Assembly: GCA_031430015.1 (NCBI GenBank)
Contig: JANPAR010000004.1
Coordinates: forward strand, 23,907 to 87,906
DNA: 64,000 nt
Origin: CANJDH01 sp031430015
GTDB lineage: Bacteria > Pseudomonadota > Gammaproteobacteria > Burkholderiales > JAEUOS01
Reading direction: 5' to 3'
A program made the position numbers and the translations under genes. Below the pieces are notes generated by a model that was not told where the DNA came from, made no database searches, and worked only from the letters and a program-made list of their open reading frames with translations. This document shows positions 18,339 to 26,930 of the stretch, piece by piece (the first letter of the stretch is position 1; each line of letters starts with the position of its first letter).

Positions 18339-19058
18339 CTATGCGGCGATTGCCTGCTTTTGCTTCGCAATCAAGTCTGCGATACCGTCGTTAGCCAGGT
18401 CGAGCAGGGCGTTCATCTCGACACGGGTGAAGGCCTTGCCCTCGGCGGTGCCCTGCACTTCGACAAAGGCACCGGCACCGGTCATCACGATATTCATGTC
18501 GGTGTCGCAATTCGAATCTTCCGGGTAGTCGAGGTCCAGCACCGGCACGCCTTCAAAAATACCGACTGATATCGCGGCGACATGGTCGCGCAGCGGGGTG
18601 GCGGTGAGCGCGCCGCGTGCGATCAAGCCGCTGACGGCGTCGTGCACCGCCATCCAGGCACCGGTGATGCTAGCGGTGCGTGTGCCGCCGTCGGCCTGCA
18701 ATACGTCGCAATCGATCTGGATGGTGCGCTCGCCCAACATTTGCATGTCGGTGACGGCGCGCAGCGAGCGGCCGATCAAACGTTGAATCTCCTGCGTACG
18801 GCCAGATTGTTTGCCGCGCGCGGCCTCGCGGTCACTGCGGGTGTGGGTGGAGCGCGGCAGCATGCCGTACTCAGCGGTGAGCCAACCCTGACCTTTGCCT
18901 TTCAGGAAACCCGGTACCTTGTCTTCGACGCTGGCGGTACACAGCACCTTGGTGTCGCCGAAGGCAATCAGCACCGAGCCTTCCGCGTGCTTGGTATAGC
19001 CACGTGTGATGGTGACGGGGCGCAATTGGTTCGACGCGCGCTGGCTGGGGCGTTGCAT
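18339..19058 (-). CDS. rph: ribonuclease PH
   Basis: Phosphorolytic 3' exoribonuclease that trims tRNA precursors. The protein is 239 residues, full length, so it is not the truncated form seen in some E. coli strains. Conserved segments include RPVTITRGYTKHAEGS, GWLTAEYGMLPRSTHTR and the phosphate-site region with QIDCDVLQADGGTRTASITG. The ATG at 19058 has AAAGGA about 10 bases upstream; an earlier TTG adds only six residues. First gene of the rph–rdgB–hemW operon. Confidence 0.97.
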   Translation of the reverse strand: MQRPSQRASNQLRPVTITRGYTKHAEGSVLIAFGDTKVLCTASVEDKVPGFLKGKGQGWLTAEYGMLPRSTHTRSDREAARGKQSGRTQEIQRLIGRSLRAVTDMQMLGERTIQIDCDVLQADGGTRTASITGAWMAVHDAVSGLIARGALTATPLRDHVAAISVGIFEGVPVLDLDYPEDSNCDTDMNIVMTGAGAFVEVQGTAEGKAFTRVEMNALLDLANDGIADLIAKQKQAIAA

Positions 19059-19097
19059 GAGATAGTGTCCTTTCAAATCGAAACCCGCTCCACAAAC

Positions 19098-19125
19098 AAA
19101 AAGCCCCGCCGGAGCGGGGCTTTTT
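19098..19125 (-). terminator. Rho-independent terminator after the first OmpA-like gene
   Basis: GCCCCGC and GCGGGGC form a 7-bp stem with a four-base loop, flanked by five A and five T, so it could work in either direction. It lies 17 bases past the OmpA-like stop and before rph. Confidence 0.9.
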
Positions 19126-19141
19126 GCGAATCGACAATCAA

Positions 19142-19825
19142 TTACTGGGCGCGGGTACCGACCACTTCGATTTCCACGCGACGGTTCTTGGCGCGGCCTT
19201 CGGCGGTCTTGTTGTCCGCGACCGGCTGCTTCTTGCCTTTGCCTTCGGTGTAAATGCGGTTCGGCTCAATGCCCTTGGTTACCAGATAGGCCTTGACAGA
19301 TTCAGCACGCTTCACCGACAGCTTCTGGTTGTAAGCATCGCTACCCACGGCGTCGGTATGGCCGACGGCGATGATGACTTCAAGGGTGATGCCCTTGAGC
19401 TTGCCAGTGAGGTCGTCAAGCTTCGCTTTGGCTTCCGGCTTCAGCACGGCTTTGTTGAAGTCGAAGAAGGCGTCAGCAGCGAAGGTCACTTTTTGTGCAG
19501 CGACCGCAGGCTTGGGCGCGGGTTTCGGAGCAGGCTTGGCTGCCGGGGCCGGTGCAGGTGCAGCAGCAGGCGCGGGCGGGGGCGCCGGACGGCAGGCCGC
19601 GCCAACGATGTCTGCATCGCACTCGCAATTGGCGATGGCGGGCGTCCAGTAGCCGGTACGCCAGCACAGGTTGCCGATTCTGGGGTCACCGAAATTGGAA
19701 TTGCGAACGATCACGCCACGCTGGTCCTGCACGTAGCCATCTTTGCTCTGCTGAGCGGAAACGCTCAAGGAAGCGCTGAGGCCGATTGCGGCAAACAGCA
19801 CACCTAGTTTGGTCGAGAATTTCAT
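19142..19825 (-). CDS. OmpA-family outer-membrane protein (copy 1)
   Basis: A 227-residue protein with a signal peptide (cleavage near SVSA-QQS), a short N-terminal domain containing GVIVRNSNFGDPRIGNLCWR, a Pro/Ala/Lys-rich linker (about residues 78-110), and a C-terminal OmpA domain that binds peptidoglycan (GHTDAVGSDAYNQKLS and GKGKKQPVADNKTAEGRAKN split by loops). The short N-terminus is not an eight-stranded barrel, so it is a periplasmic or lipid-associated anchor rather than a porin. AGGAG precedes the ATG. It is a close paralogue of the gene at 21412-22131. Confidence 0.92.
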   Translation of the reverse strand: MKFSTKLGVLFAAIGLSASLSVSAQQSKDGYVQDQRGVIVRNSNFGDPRIGNLCWRTGYWTPAIANCECDADIVGAACRPAPPPAPAAAPAPAPAAKPAPKPAPKPAVAAQKVTFAADAFFDFNKAVLKPEAKAKLDDLTGKLKGITLEVIIAVGHTDAVGSDAYNQKLSVKRAESVKAYLVTKGIEPNRIYTEGKGKKQPVADNKTAEGRAKNRRVEIEVVGTRAQ

Positions 19826-20013
19826 TTTTCTCCTCTTTCTGCGAAATGGACTTCAGGTCTTAAAAAAATCGATGATTCCGGTTCACGCTCTTGACTGACC
19901 AGCCTATTTTAGCAACTTGTTGCCCATCACTGTGTGCGGTGGCTAACAGAGCGAGCACCTTGGCGCAAAATTTGGCTAAAAGAGGCGAGTGAATCAAATC
20001 CGCTTCTGACCGG

Positions 20014-21333
20014 CTATTGCAGTCGATTTTGCCACATCAGGGCGAGGGATACCAACTCCTGTTTTTCGATCCAGGTCAGTTGTTGCTTTTTTACCACTTG
20101 TTTCCCGCCGATCCACACGTCGCTTACGTCATGGCGCCCGGCGACGTAAATCAGGTGCGAGACCGGGTCAAACAAGGGCAGCGATTCGATCTCGCCCAGG
20201 TGGACAGCGGCCAAATCAGCATATTTTCCGGTCACGATGGAGCCAGTTCGGTCGTCCAGCCCGAGTGCGCGCGCCCCCGCCAAGGTGGCGGCATGCAGGG
20301 CTGCATGGGCCGGCACCGCGTCGGCGCGTCCCGAGGCACCCTTGGCGAGCAGGGCGGCGAGGCGCATTTCGGCAAACATGTCGAGTCGGTTGTTGGAGGC
20401 GGCGCCGTCGGTGCCGATTCCCACATTGACGCCAGCGTCCAGCAGCGCTGCGACCGGCGCGATGCCGCTGGCCAGCTTGAGGTTGGAGGTCGGGCAATGC
20501 GCCACCGATGCGCCGTATTTGGCAAGCAGCTTGATGTCCTCGTCTGCAAGGTGTACGGCGTGCACCGCGATCAATTGAGGATTGACCAGCCCGAGGCGAT
20601 GCAAGCGCGCCAGTGGCCGCTCCCCCATGCGTCCGAAGGCGTTGGCGGTGTCAACGATCTCGTGCGCAGTCTCGTGAAGATGCACGTGGACCGGCAGACC
20701 GAGTTCGGCGGCATAACCGGCTATGCGACTGAAGGTCGTATCGCTGACCGTGTAGGGCGCGTGTGGCGCCAGACAAAACGACAGCAACTCTTCGTGACGC
20801 AACTGGTCGCGCAGGGCCAAGCCCTTGCTCAGGTAGTCATCAGCATTGGCGGCATACGCGGTCGGAAACTCGATCGCGATCAGGCCGAGTGCCGCGCGCA
20901 TGCCGGCGCGCAGGGTGGCCTCGGCGGCTGCTTCCGGGAAAAAGTACATGTCGCTCATGCAGGTAACGCCTCCGCGCATCATTTCGGCGCAGGCGAGAAC
21001 AGTTCCGCCGCGCACGAACTCATGAGACACGTGCTTGGCCTCGGCCGGCCAGATGTGTGCGGTCAGCCAAGTCATTAAGGGCAAGTCATCGGCCAGGCCG
21101 CGCATCAGTGCCATCGCTGCATGGGTGTGCAGATTGACGAGGCCAGGAATCAGCGCGTGCTCGCCAAGCGTAACCTGCTCGCGGGCATTGAACCTGGCCG
21201 CCGCGGCGTTGGCAGGCAGGATCGCCACGATCTTGCCGTCGCGCACGGCCACGCTGTGATGGTCGAGCACGGTGCCGGTCGGCTCGACCGGCACCACCCA
21301 CCGGGCGTCAATCAGAAGGTCAATGGCTTCCAT
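20014..21333 (-). CDS. mtaD: amidohydrolase, 5-methylthioadenosine / S-adenosylhomocysteine deaminase type (TRZ/ATZ family)
   Basis: A 439-residue metal-dependent hydrolase of the TRZ/ATZ group. Metal ligands are in the motif LVNLHTHAAMALMRG (two His), HVHLHE (His) and GTDGAASNN (catalytic Asp), with HAVHL supplying another His. Related enzymes deaminate MTA or SAH to the inosine derivatives, linking to methionine and SAM recycling; chlorohydrolases share the fold, so the substrate is inferred. It sits between two paralogous OmpA-like genes; in many relatives ubiG is also here but is absent in this window. Confidence 0.85.
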   Translation of the reverse strand: MEAIDLLIDARWVVPVEPTGTVLDHHSVAVRDGKIVAILPANAAAARFNAREQVTLGEHALIPGLVNLHTHAAMALMRGLADDLPLMTWLTAHIWPAEAKHVSHEFVRGGTVLACAEMMRGGVTCMSDMYFFPEAAAEATLRAGMRAALGLIAIEFPTAYAANADDYLSKGLALRDQLRHEELLSFCLAPHAPYTVSDTTFSRIAGYAAELGLPVHVHLHETAHEIVDTANAFGRMGERPLARLHRLGLVNPQLIAVHAVHLADEDIKLLAKYGASVAHCPTSNLKLASGIAPVAALLDAGVNVGIGTDGAASNNRLDMFAEMRLAALLAKGASGRADAVPAHAALHAATLAGARALGLDDRTGSIVTGKYADLAAVHLGEIESLPLFDPVSHLIYVAGRHDVSDVWIGGKQVVKKQQLTWIEKQELVSLALMWQNRLQ

Positions 21334-21367
21334 ATGATTTCTGCTCCCGCAACATTATTCTGGGCTG

Positions 21368-21399
21368 AAAAAAAGCCCCGCATCGGCGGGGCTTTTTTT
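21368..21399 (-). terminator. Rho-independent terminator after the second OmpA-like gene
   Basis: The same 7-bp stem as at 19103 (GCCCCGC / GCGGGGC) with loop ATCG, flanked by seven A and seven T; it can work in both directions. It begins 13 bases past the OmpA-like stop codon. Confidence 0.9.
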
Positions 21400-21411
21400 A
21401 CTGTTTGAGCC

Positions 21412-22131
21412 CTATTTTGCCGGCCCCTGCACGTCAATGACGGCACGGCGGTTTGGCGCAAGGCATTCGATCTGCGCCTTGCGCGGCAGCTTGTCGTCGC
21501 ACGACTTGATGGGCAAGGTTTTGCCTGCGCCGACAATTTGCGCACCCCCTAGATTTTTCGATCCGAGGTAGGCCGCGACAGCGGCGGCGCGCAGCTCCGA
21601 CAGACGCTGGTTGTAATCGGCCGAACCGATGCGGTCGGTGTGACCGGTGACCAGCAGCAGTTTGATGCTGGCGCAGTCTTTCGCCTTGCTGACCACGGCG
21701 TCGAGGCGGGACTTTGCTGAAGCGCGCAGCATCGATTTGTTGAATTCAAAGGTTTCGTCGGCGCCCAGGGTCTCAACGAAATCACACTTGCGTGGGGCAG
21801 CTGCCGGCGCCGGTTTGGGTGCAACCGGCGTTGCCGACGGCGCACTTGGCGCAGCAGCAGGTTTGACCGGTGGTGGCGCAGCCGGGCGCGGCGCGATGTC
21901 GGGGTCGCATTCAGCGATGGCGAGAGCGGGCGTCCAGTACCCGGTGCGCCAGCACAGATTGCCGATCTTAGGATCACCGAAATTCGCGTTGCGCACAATC
22001 ACGCCGCGTGCGTCCTGCACGTAGGCATCCTTGACTGATTGGGCGCTCGATACTGTAGCGACTGCTGCAGCGATCACGCCAAACAGGTGCAAGAACGACA
22101 AGCGGATCAACAGTGGGCGGCAGGTGGGCAT
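21412..22131 (-). CDS. OmpA-family outer-membrane protein (copy 2)
   Basis: A 239-residue paralogue of the protein at 19142-19825. Both mature N-termini share the pattern YVQD.RGVIVRN.NFGDP and IGNLCWRTGYWTPA, then a Pro/Ala linker and an OmpA domain. Here the OmpA domain has extra Cys residues (KCDFVE, KDCAS, KSCDD and IECLAPNRR), suggesting disulphides that copy 1 lacks. The signal peptide cleaves near VSSA-QSV. GGAG lies 8 bases before the ATG. The pair probably arose by duplication and later diverged, with mtaD between them. Confidence 0.9.
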   Translation of the reverse strand: MPTCRPLLIRLSFLHLFGVIAAAVATVSSAQSVKDAYVQDARGVIVRNANFGDPKIGNLCWRTGYWTPALAIAECDPDIAPRPAAPPPVKPAAAPSAPSATPVAPKPAPAAAPRKCDFVETLGADETFEFNKSMLRASAKSRLDAVVSKAKDCASIKLLLVTGHTDRIGSADYNQRLSELRAAAVAAYLGSKNLGGAQIVGAGKTLPIKSCDDKLPRKAQIECLAPNRRAVIDVQGPAK

Positions 22132-22222
22132 GCGTCTTCTCCAAGACAGTGAATGGGTATTTTTTGTGTGAAAGATTAGAACACAAACGGGACTGAGAGG
22201 GCATGAAGGATAAGGGGCCGCA

Positions 22223-22231
22223 TGTTAAAAT
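22223..22231 (+). promoter_or_regulatory. possible extended -10 promoter for gyrA
   Basis: TGTTAAAAT fits an extended -10 (TGn plus TAAAAT, 5 of 6), about 165 bases before gyrA. No -35 match is visible. A 10-bp repeat lies between it and the start. Confidence 0.35.
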
Positions 22232-22330
22232 TTCAGACTGCAAAAACAATTTCAAAACGCAGTCCCAACAGTGCCGGATGTGCGTCACCTGCCGTGTTTC
22301 AGAGTGCGGCGAGGTGAACTCATGGCGCGC

Positions 22331-22370
22331 CTGCCGTACCACTCCGTACCACTCCGTTCCATCCTGTTGC
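22331..22370. repeat. 10-bp tandem repeat upstream of gyrA
   Basis: Four consecutive 10-base units of the form ACTCCGTACC (22331, 22341, 22351, 22361). The second and third differ at one base and the outer two are more degenerate. The array ends 26 bases before the gyrA start. Confidence 0.8.
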
Positions 22371-22396
22371 AGACATAACAACTAGCCCGCCCGCCC

Positions 22397-25108
22397 GTGA
22401 CCCTGCCAGCCGACTCTTTCGCCCGCGAAACCCTGCCGATCAGCCTCGAAGAGGAGATGCGCCGCTCGTACCTCGATTACGCGATGAGCGTGATCGTGGG
22501 CAGGGCATTGCCCGATGTGCGTGATGGCTTGAAGCCAGTGCATCGCCGCGTGTTGTTCGCGATGCACGAGCTCAATAATGACTGGAACCGGGCCTACAAG
22601 AAATCGGCGCGTATCGTCGGCGACGTGATCGGCAAATACCACCCGCACGGCGACACCGCGGTGTACGACACCATCGTGCGCATGGCGCAGCATTTCTCGC
22701 TGCGCTACATGCTGGTCGATGGTCAGGGCAACTTCGGCTCGGTTGACGGCGACAATCCGGCAGCGATGCGTTACACCGAAATCCGCATGTCGAAAATCGG
22801 CCACGAATTGCTCGCCGACATCGATAAAGAAACAGTCGATTTTGGCCCCAACTACGACGGCAGCGAGAGAGAGCCGCTGATCCTGCCGAGCCGCATTCCC
22901 AATCTGCTCATCAACGGCAGCTCGGGCATCGCGGTCGGCATGGCAACCAATATTCCGCCACACAATTTGACCGATGTGGTCGATGCCTGCCTGTTGTTGC
23001 TCAAGCGCCCGGCGACCACGATTGACGAGTTGATTGAAGTCGTCAAGGCACCCGACTTCCCCACTGCCGGCATCATCTATGGTGTGGGCGGTGTGCGCGA
23101 GGGCTACCGCACCGGCCGTGGCCGCGTGATCATGCGCGCCAAGGTGCATTTCGAAGACATCGGCAAGGGTGCCAACGCCGGCGATCGCCAGGCCATCGTG
23201 GTCGATGAGCTGCCGTATCAGGTCAACAAAAAGACCTTGCAGGAAAAACTCGCCGACCTCGTCAACGAGAAGAAAATCGAGGGCATCACGCACATCCAGG
23301 ATGAGTCCGACAAGGACGGCATGCGCCTCGTGATCGAGCTGCGCCGCGGCGAAATGCCCGAGGTGGTGCTCAACAATCTGTACAAACAGACGCAACTGCA
23401 AGACACCTTCGGCATGAACATGGTGGCGCTGGTCGATGGTCAGCCGCGCCTGCTTAACCTGTGGCAGATGCTCGACCAGTTTTTGCAGCACCGCCGCGAG
23501 GTTGTCACGCGGCGTAACGTGTTCGAGTTGCGCAAGGCGCGCGAGCGCGGACATGTTCTCGAAGGCCTCGCCGTGGCGCTCGCCAACATCGACGAATTCA
23601 TCGCCATCATCAAGGCTGCACCGACGCCGCCGGTGGCCAAAGACGAGTTGATGAAACGGCCGTGGAATTCGCCGGTGGTGGCCGAGATGCTCGCGCGTTC
23701 TGCGTCGGATGCATCACGCCCCGAAGGTATTCTCGAAGCCTACGGCATGCACGAGCAAGGTTACATGCTCTCTGACGTGCAAGCCGGCGAAATTTTGCAG
23801 ATGCGCTTGCAGCGCCTCACCGGTCTTGAGCAAGACAAGATCGTCGGCGAGTACAAAGAGGTAATGGCGGTCATCGCCGATCTGCTCGACATTCTCTCCA
23901 AGCCCGAGCGCATCACCGCCATCATTTCGGGTGAATTGGAGAAAGTGAAAGACGAATTCGGCGACGCACGCCGCTCGGCCATCGAAATGAACGCCGAAGA
24001 CATCAACATGGAAGACCTCATCACCCCGCAGGACATGGTGGTGACGATGTCGCACATGGGTTACATCAAGTCGCAGCCGCTCGCCGAATACCGTGCGCAA
24101 AAGCGTGGCGGACGCGGCAAACAGGCGGCAGCGACCAAAGAAGACGACTGGATCGATCAGCTCTTCGTCGCCAACACGCACGACACGATTTTGTGTTTCT
24201 CCAATCGTGGCCGCATGTACTGGCTCAAGGTTTACGAAGTGCCGCAGGGGGTGCGTACTGGTCGCGGTCGGCCGCTGGTCAATGTGTTTCCGTTGGCCGA
24301 GAATGAAAAAATCAACGTCGTGCTGGCGATCAAGGCCTACGCAGAAGACCGCTTCGTGTTTATGGGGACCAAGCTTGGCACCGTCAAAAAGACCCCGCTC
24401 ACCGATTTCTCCAACCCGCGCAAGGCCGGCATCATTGCGGTCGATCTCGATCCGGGCGATTTTCTGATCGGCGCGGCGCTCACCGACGGCAAGCACGATG
24501 TGATGTTGTTCTCCGACGCCGGCAAGGCGGTGCGCTTTGACGAGAACGATGTGCGCCCGATGGGCCGTCAGGCGCGCGGCGTGCGCGGCATGATGCTCGA
24601 CGATGGCCAGGAAGTCATTGCCATGCTGGTCGCGCCGGCTTTGACCCATGCAGAGGGAAATAATGTTGCCACCACGCAGAGCGTGCTCACCGCGACAGAG
24701 AATGGCTTCGGTAAGCGCTCGCCGATCGCCGAATACACGCGTCACGGCCGCGGCACCAAAGGCATGATCGCGATCCAAACCTCGGAGCGCAACGGAAAGG
24801 TGGTCGCTGCCACGCTGGTCGCGCCCGAAGACGAATTGATGCTCATCACCACCGGCGGCGTGCTGATTCGCACCCGGGTGGCCGAAGTGCGTGAGATGGG
24901 GCGTGCGACGCAAGGCGTGACGCTGATCTCGGTCGATGACGGCACCAAGCTCTCGGGATTGCAGCGCGTGGTTGAGAGCGATGCCGATGCCAACGGGAAC
25001 GGTGGTGAGCATGGCAATGGTGGCGCGGCCCCGAGTGCGACCGCCGAAGGCGGCAGCACCGAAAATAGCCATGGCGATACTCCGGAGAGCGGCCCCCAGA
25101 GCGCCTAA
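22397..25108 (+). CDS. gyrA: DNA gyrase subunit A
   Basis: The breakage-reunion subunit of gyrase, 903 residues. The catalytic Tyr is residue 126 in AMRYTEIRM. The quinolone-resistance region reads GKYHPHGDTAVYD, with Thr87 at the E. coli Ser83 position and Asp91 at Asp87, both normal in this class, so no resistance change is seen. The C-terminal DNA-wrapping domain starts with the GyrA box QKRGGRGK. There is an unusual extra stretch near THAEGNNVATTQS and a Gly/Asn/Ser-rich tail with an 18-bp duplication (24992-25027). The start is GTG without a clear ribosome site; it fits the conserved N-terminus. Confidence 0.98.
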   Translation: MTLPADSFARETLPISLEEEMRRSYLDYAMSVIVGRALPDVRDGLKPVHRRVLFAMHELNNDWNRAYKKSARIVGDVIGKYHPHGDTAVYDTIVRMAQHFSLRYMLVDGQGNFGSVDGDNPAAMRYTEIRMSKIGHELLADIDKETVDFGPNYDGSEREPLILPSRIPNLLINGSSGIAVGMATNIPPHNLTDVVDACLLLLKRPATTIDELIEVVKAPDFPTAGIIYGVGGVREGYRTGRGRVIMRAKVHFEDIGKGANAGDRQAIVVDELPYQVNKKTLQEKLADLVNEKKIEGITHIQDESDKDGMRLVIELRRGEMPEVVLNNLYKQTQLQDTFGMNMVALVDGQPRLLNLWQMLDQFLQHRREVVTRRNVFELRKARERGHVLEGLAVALANIDEFIAIIKAAPTPPVAKDELMKRPWNSPVVAEMLARSASDASRPEGILEAYGMHEQGYMLSDVQAGEILQMRLQRLTGLEQDKIVGEYKEVMAVIADLLDILSKPERITAIISGELEKVKDEFGDARRSAIEMNAEDINMEDLITPQDMVVTMSHMGYIKSQPLAEYRAQKRGGRGKQAAATKEDDWIDQLFVANTHDTILCFSNRGRMYWLKVYEVPQGVRTGRGRPLVNVFPLAENEKINVVLAIKAYAEDRFVFMGTKLGTVKKTPLTDFSNPRKAGIIAVDLDPGDFLIGAALTDGKHDVMLFSDAGKAVRFDENDVRPMGRQARGVRGMMLDDGQEVIAMLVAPALTHAEGNNVATTQSVLTATENGFGKRSPIAEYTRHGRGTKGMIAIQTSERNGKVVAATLVAPEDELMLITTGGVLIRTRVAEVREMGRATQGVTLISVDDGTKLSGLQRVVESDADANGNGGEHGNGGAAPSATAEGGSTENSHGDTPESGPQSA

Positions 25109-25115
25109 GCGCCGC

Positions 25116-25781
25116 ATGGGTCTTGAAGACTGGCTCCCACCAATGCTTGCCGACAAATGCCGATTTGGGGCCAGTGCACCAAGAGCGAAAAGCCGCTTGA
25201 TGCTTTTCTGTGCGGCGCTGCTTGCCGCGATCCTGGCCGCCATGCCGCCGCTGAGCGCGCGCGCGCAAAGCCCCGCTGCAGTGCAAGCCGATCCGCACAA
25301 AGAAGCGGCGGTGAAAGAGCTTCTCAGCGCTCTCAATTTTTCGCGCATGATGCGTGACGCCACTGAAGCCATGAAGGGGCTTCTCGGCGCGCAACTGCCG
25401 CAGATGGCGGACTACGTGATCGCCGCGGACCAGCGGGTACCGCAGGAGCAAAAGGCCAAGCTGCGCGCGCAGGTGCAGGGGCAGATGAAGTCGATGACGC
25501 CGCGGCTGGAGAGCCAGCTCTCGGAGATGCTCAACAACAAAGAGTATCTGGCCGACAACGAGGCGGCGATGACGGCGTTTTATCTGAACAATTTCACGCT
25601 TGCAGAGATCAGGGAGTTGACTGCATTTCACCGCACCCCGACTGGTCAAAAGGCCTCGCGCCTCACACCGCAGGCCATGAACGAAGTCATGAAGACGGTC
25701 ATGCCCAAATGGTCACCGCGCTGGCAGCAGCAGATGGTCAGTTTTGTGCAGGCCGAGATCGCTCAAATGCAGCCCAAGTAA
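25116..25781 (+). CDS. DUF2059-domain protein, exported
   Basis: A protein of about 221 residues from the first usable ATG. A hydrophobic signal segment (LMLFCAALLAAILAAMPPL, ending SARAQS) leads to a helical DUF2059 domain with the family pattern FYLNNFTLAEIRELTAFHRT.TGQK near the middle. The domain occurs in many proteobacterial periplasmic proteins with no known biochemical role. The start is uncertain: ATG at 25116, 25143 or 25200 all keep the hydrophobic segment and none has a strong ribosome site. It follows gyrA by 7 bases and precedes serC. Confidence 0.75.
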   Translation: MGLEDWLPPMLADKCRFGASAPRAKSRLMLFCAALLAAILAAMPPLSARAQSPAAVQADPHKEAAVKELLSALNFSRMMRDATEAMKGLLGAQLPQMADYVIAADQRVPQEQKAKLRAQVQGQMKSMTPRLESQLSEMLNNKEYLADNEAAMTAFYLNNFTLAEIRELTAFHRTPTGQKASRLTPQAMNEVMKTVMPKWSPRWQQQMVSFVQAEIAQMQPK

Positions 25782-25790
25782 GCGCAGCGC

Positions 25791-25835
25791 TTCCTACCTC
25801 ACTGTTTCCAACCTAGGCAATTCCCATTCATCGTG
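25791..25835. repeat. degenerate 15-bp repeat ending at the serC start
   Basis: Three 15-base units opening TTCCTACCT, TTCCAACCT and TTCCCATTC. The third ends with the GTG start codon of serC. Only the first nine bases of each unit match well. Confidence 0.45.
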
Positions 25836-26930
25836 ACGCGCGTATTCAATTTTTCCGCTGGTCCCGCAGCTTTGCCCGAACCGGTGCTTCAGCAAGCCGC
25901 CGCTGAAATGCTCGACTGGAACGGCGCGGGCATGGGTGTGATGGAAATGAGCCATCGCGGGCCGGAGTTCATGGCGATTCACGCCGACGCTATGGCGTTG
26001 TTGCGTGAATTGTTGGCTGTGCCCGCAAACTACAAAGTGCTATTCATGCAGGGCGGCGGCCTGGGCGAGAACGCCATCGTGCCCCTCAACCTGCTCGGTA
26101 AAAACAACAAGGCCGACTTCGCCGTCACTGGCTCGTGGTCGAAAAAATCCTTCAAGGAAGCGCAGCGTTACGGCGACATTCATCTTGCCATCGACGCCTC
26201 CACGAAGGGCTTGTACCAAGGCTTTGCGCCGGTTACAGAGTGGAAGTTGCGCAAAGATGCCGCCTACGTTCACGTGTGCACCAACGAAACCATCGACGGC
26301 GTTGAATTCTTTACGCCGCCCGATACCTGCGCGGTACCTCTGGTGGCCGATGCGTCATCGCACATTCTGTCGCGCCCGATGGACGTGTCGCAATACGGCG
26401 TGCTGTTCGGCGGCGCGCAAAAAAACATCGGCCCGGCTGGCCTCACCATCGTCATCATTCGTGACGACTTGCTTGACCAGGCGCACGCGCTGTGTCCGAG
26501 CACGTTCAACTACAAAATCGTGGCTGAGCACGACTCCATGTACAACACGCCGCCGACCTACGCAATCTACATTGCCGGTCTTGTCTTTAAATGGCTCAAA
26601 GCGCAGGGCGGCTTGGCAGGCATGGAAGTGCAGAACAAAGCCAAGGCGCAGTGTCTATATGACTTCATCGACGCCAGCAGCCTGTACGAAAACCGGGTCG
26701 AGAAATCCCGCCGCTCGCGCATGAACGTGCCGTTTTTCCTTAAAGACGAATCGCTTAACGCGGCCTTTCTCACCAGCGCGAAAACGCGTGGCCTGGTACA
26801 ACTCAAGGGCCACCGCAGCGTCGGCGGCATGCGCGCTTCTATCTACAACGCCATGCCGCTGGCAGGCGTGCAGGCCTTGACGGGTTACATGGCCGAGTTT
26901 GAAAAGGCCGGCGGGAGGATTGCTGCATGA
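25833..26930 (+). CDS. serC: phosphoserine aminotransferase
   Basis: A PLP enzyme converting 3-phosphohydroxypyruvate to phosphoserine; it also serves pyridoxal phosphate synthesis. The protein is 365 residues. It opens with the conserved RVFNFSAGPAALPEPVL, and the PLP-binding Lys is in FGGAQKNIGPAGL. The C-terminal HRSVGGMRASIYNAMPL binds the phosphate group. The start is GTG. Its stop overlaps the pheA start by 4 bases (ATGA), so the two are coupled. First of the aroA-supporting run serC–pheA–hisC–tyrA–aroA. Confidence 0.97.
   Translation: MTRVFNFSAGPAALPEPVLQQAAAEMLDWNGAGMGVMEMSHRGPEFMAIHADAMALLRELLAVPANYKVLFMQGGGLGENAIVPLNLLGKNNKADFAVTGSWSKKSFKEAQRYGDIHLAIDASTKGLYQGFAPVTEWKLRKDAAYVHVCTNETIDGVEFFTPPDTCAVPLVADASSHILSRPMDVSQYGVLFGGAQKNIGPAGLTIVIIRDDLLDQAHALCPSTFNYKIVAEHDSMYNTPPTYAIYIAGLVFKWLKAQGGLAGMEVQNKAKAQCLYDFIDASSLYENRVEKSRRSRMNVPFFLKDESLNAAFLTSAKTRGLVQLKGHRSVGGMRASIYNAMPLAGVQALTGYMAEFEKAGGRIAA

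Noticed and set aside
22631..22700. Thr in place of Ser at the main quinolone-resistance position of GyrA
   Set aside because: Thr with Asp at the second position is the normal wild-type form in many betaproteobacteria and Pseudomonas, so it is not evidence of resistance.
23714..25372. 552-codon minus-strand frame opposite gyrA
   Set aside because: Its His/Arg-rich translation is the reverse of gyrA codons and matches no family; gyrA is unambiguous.
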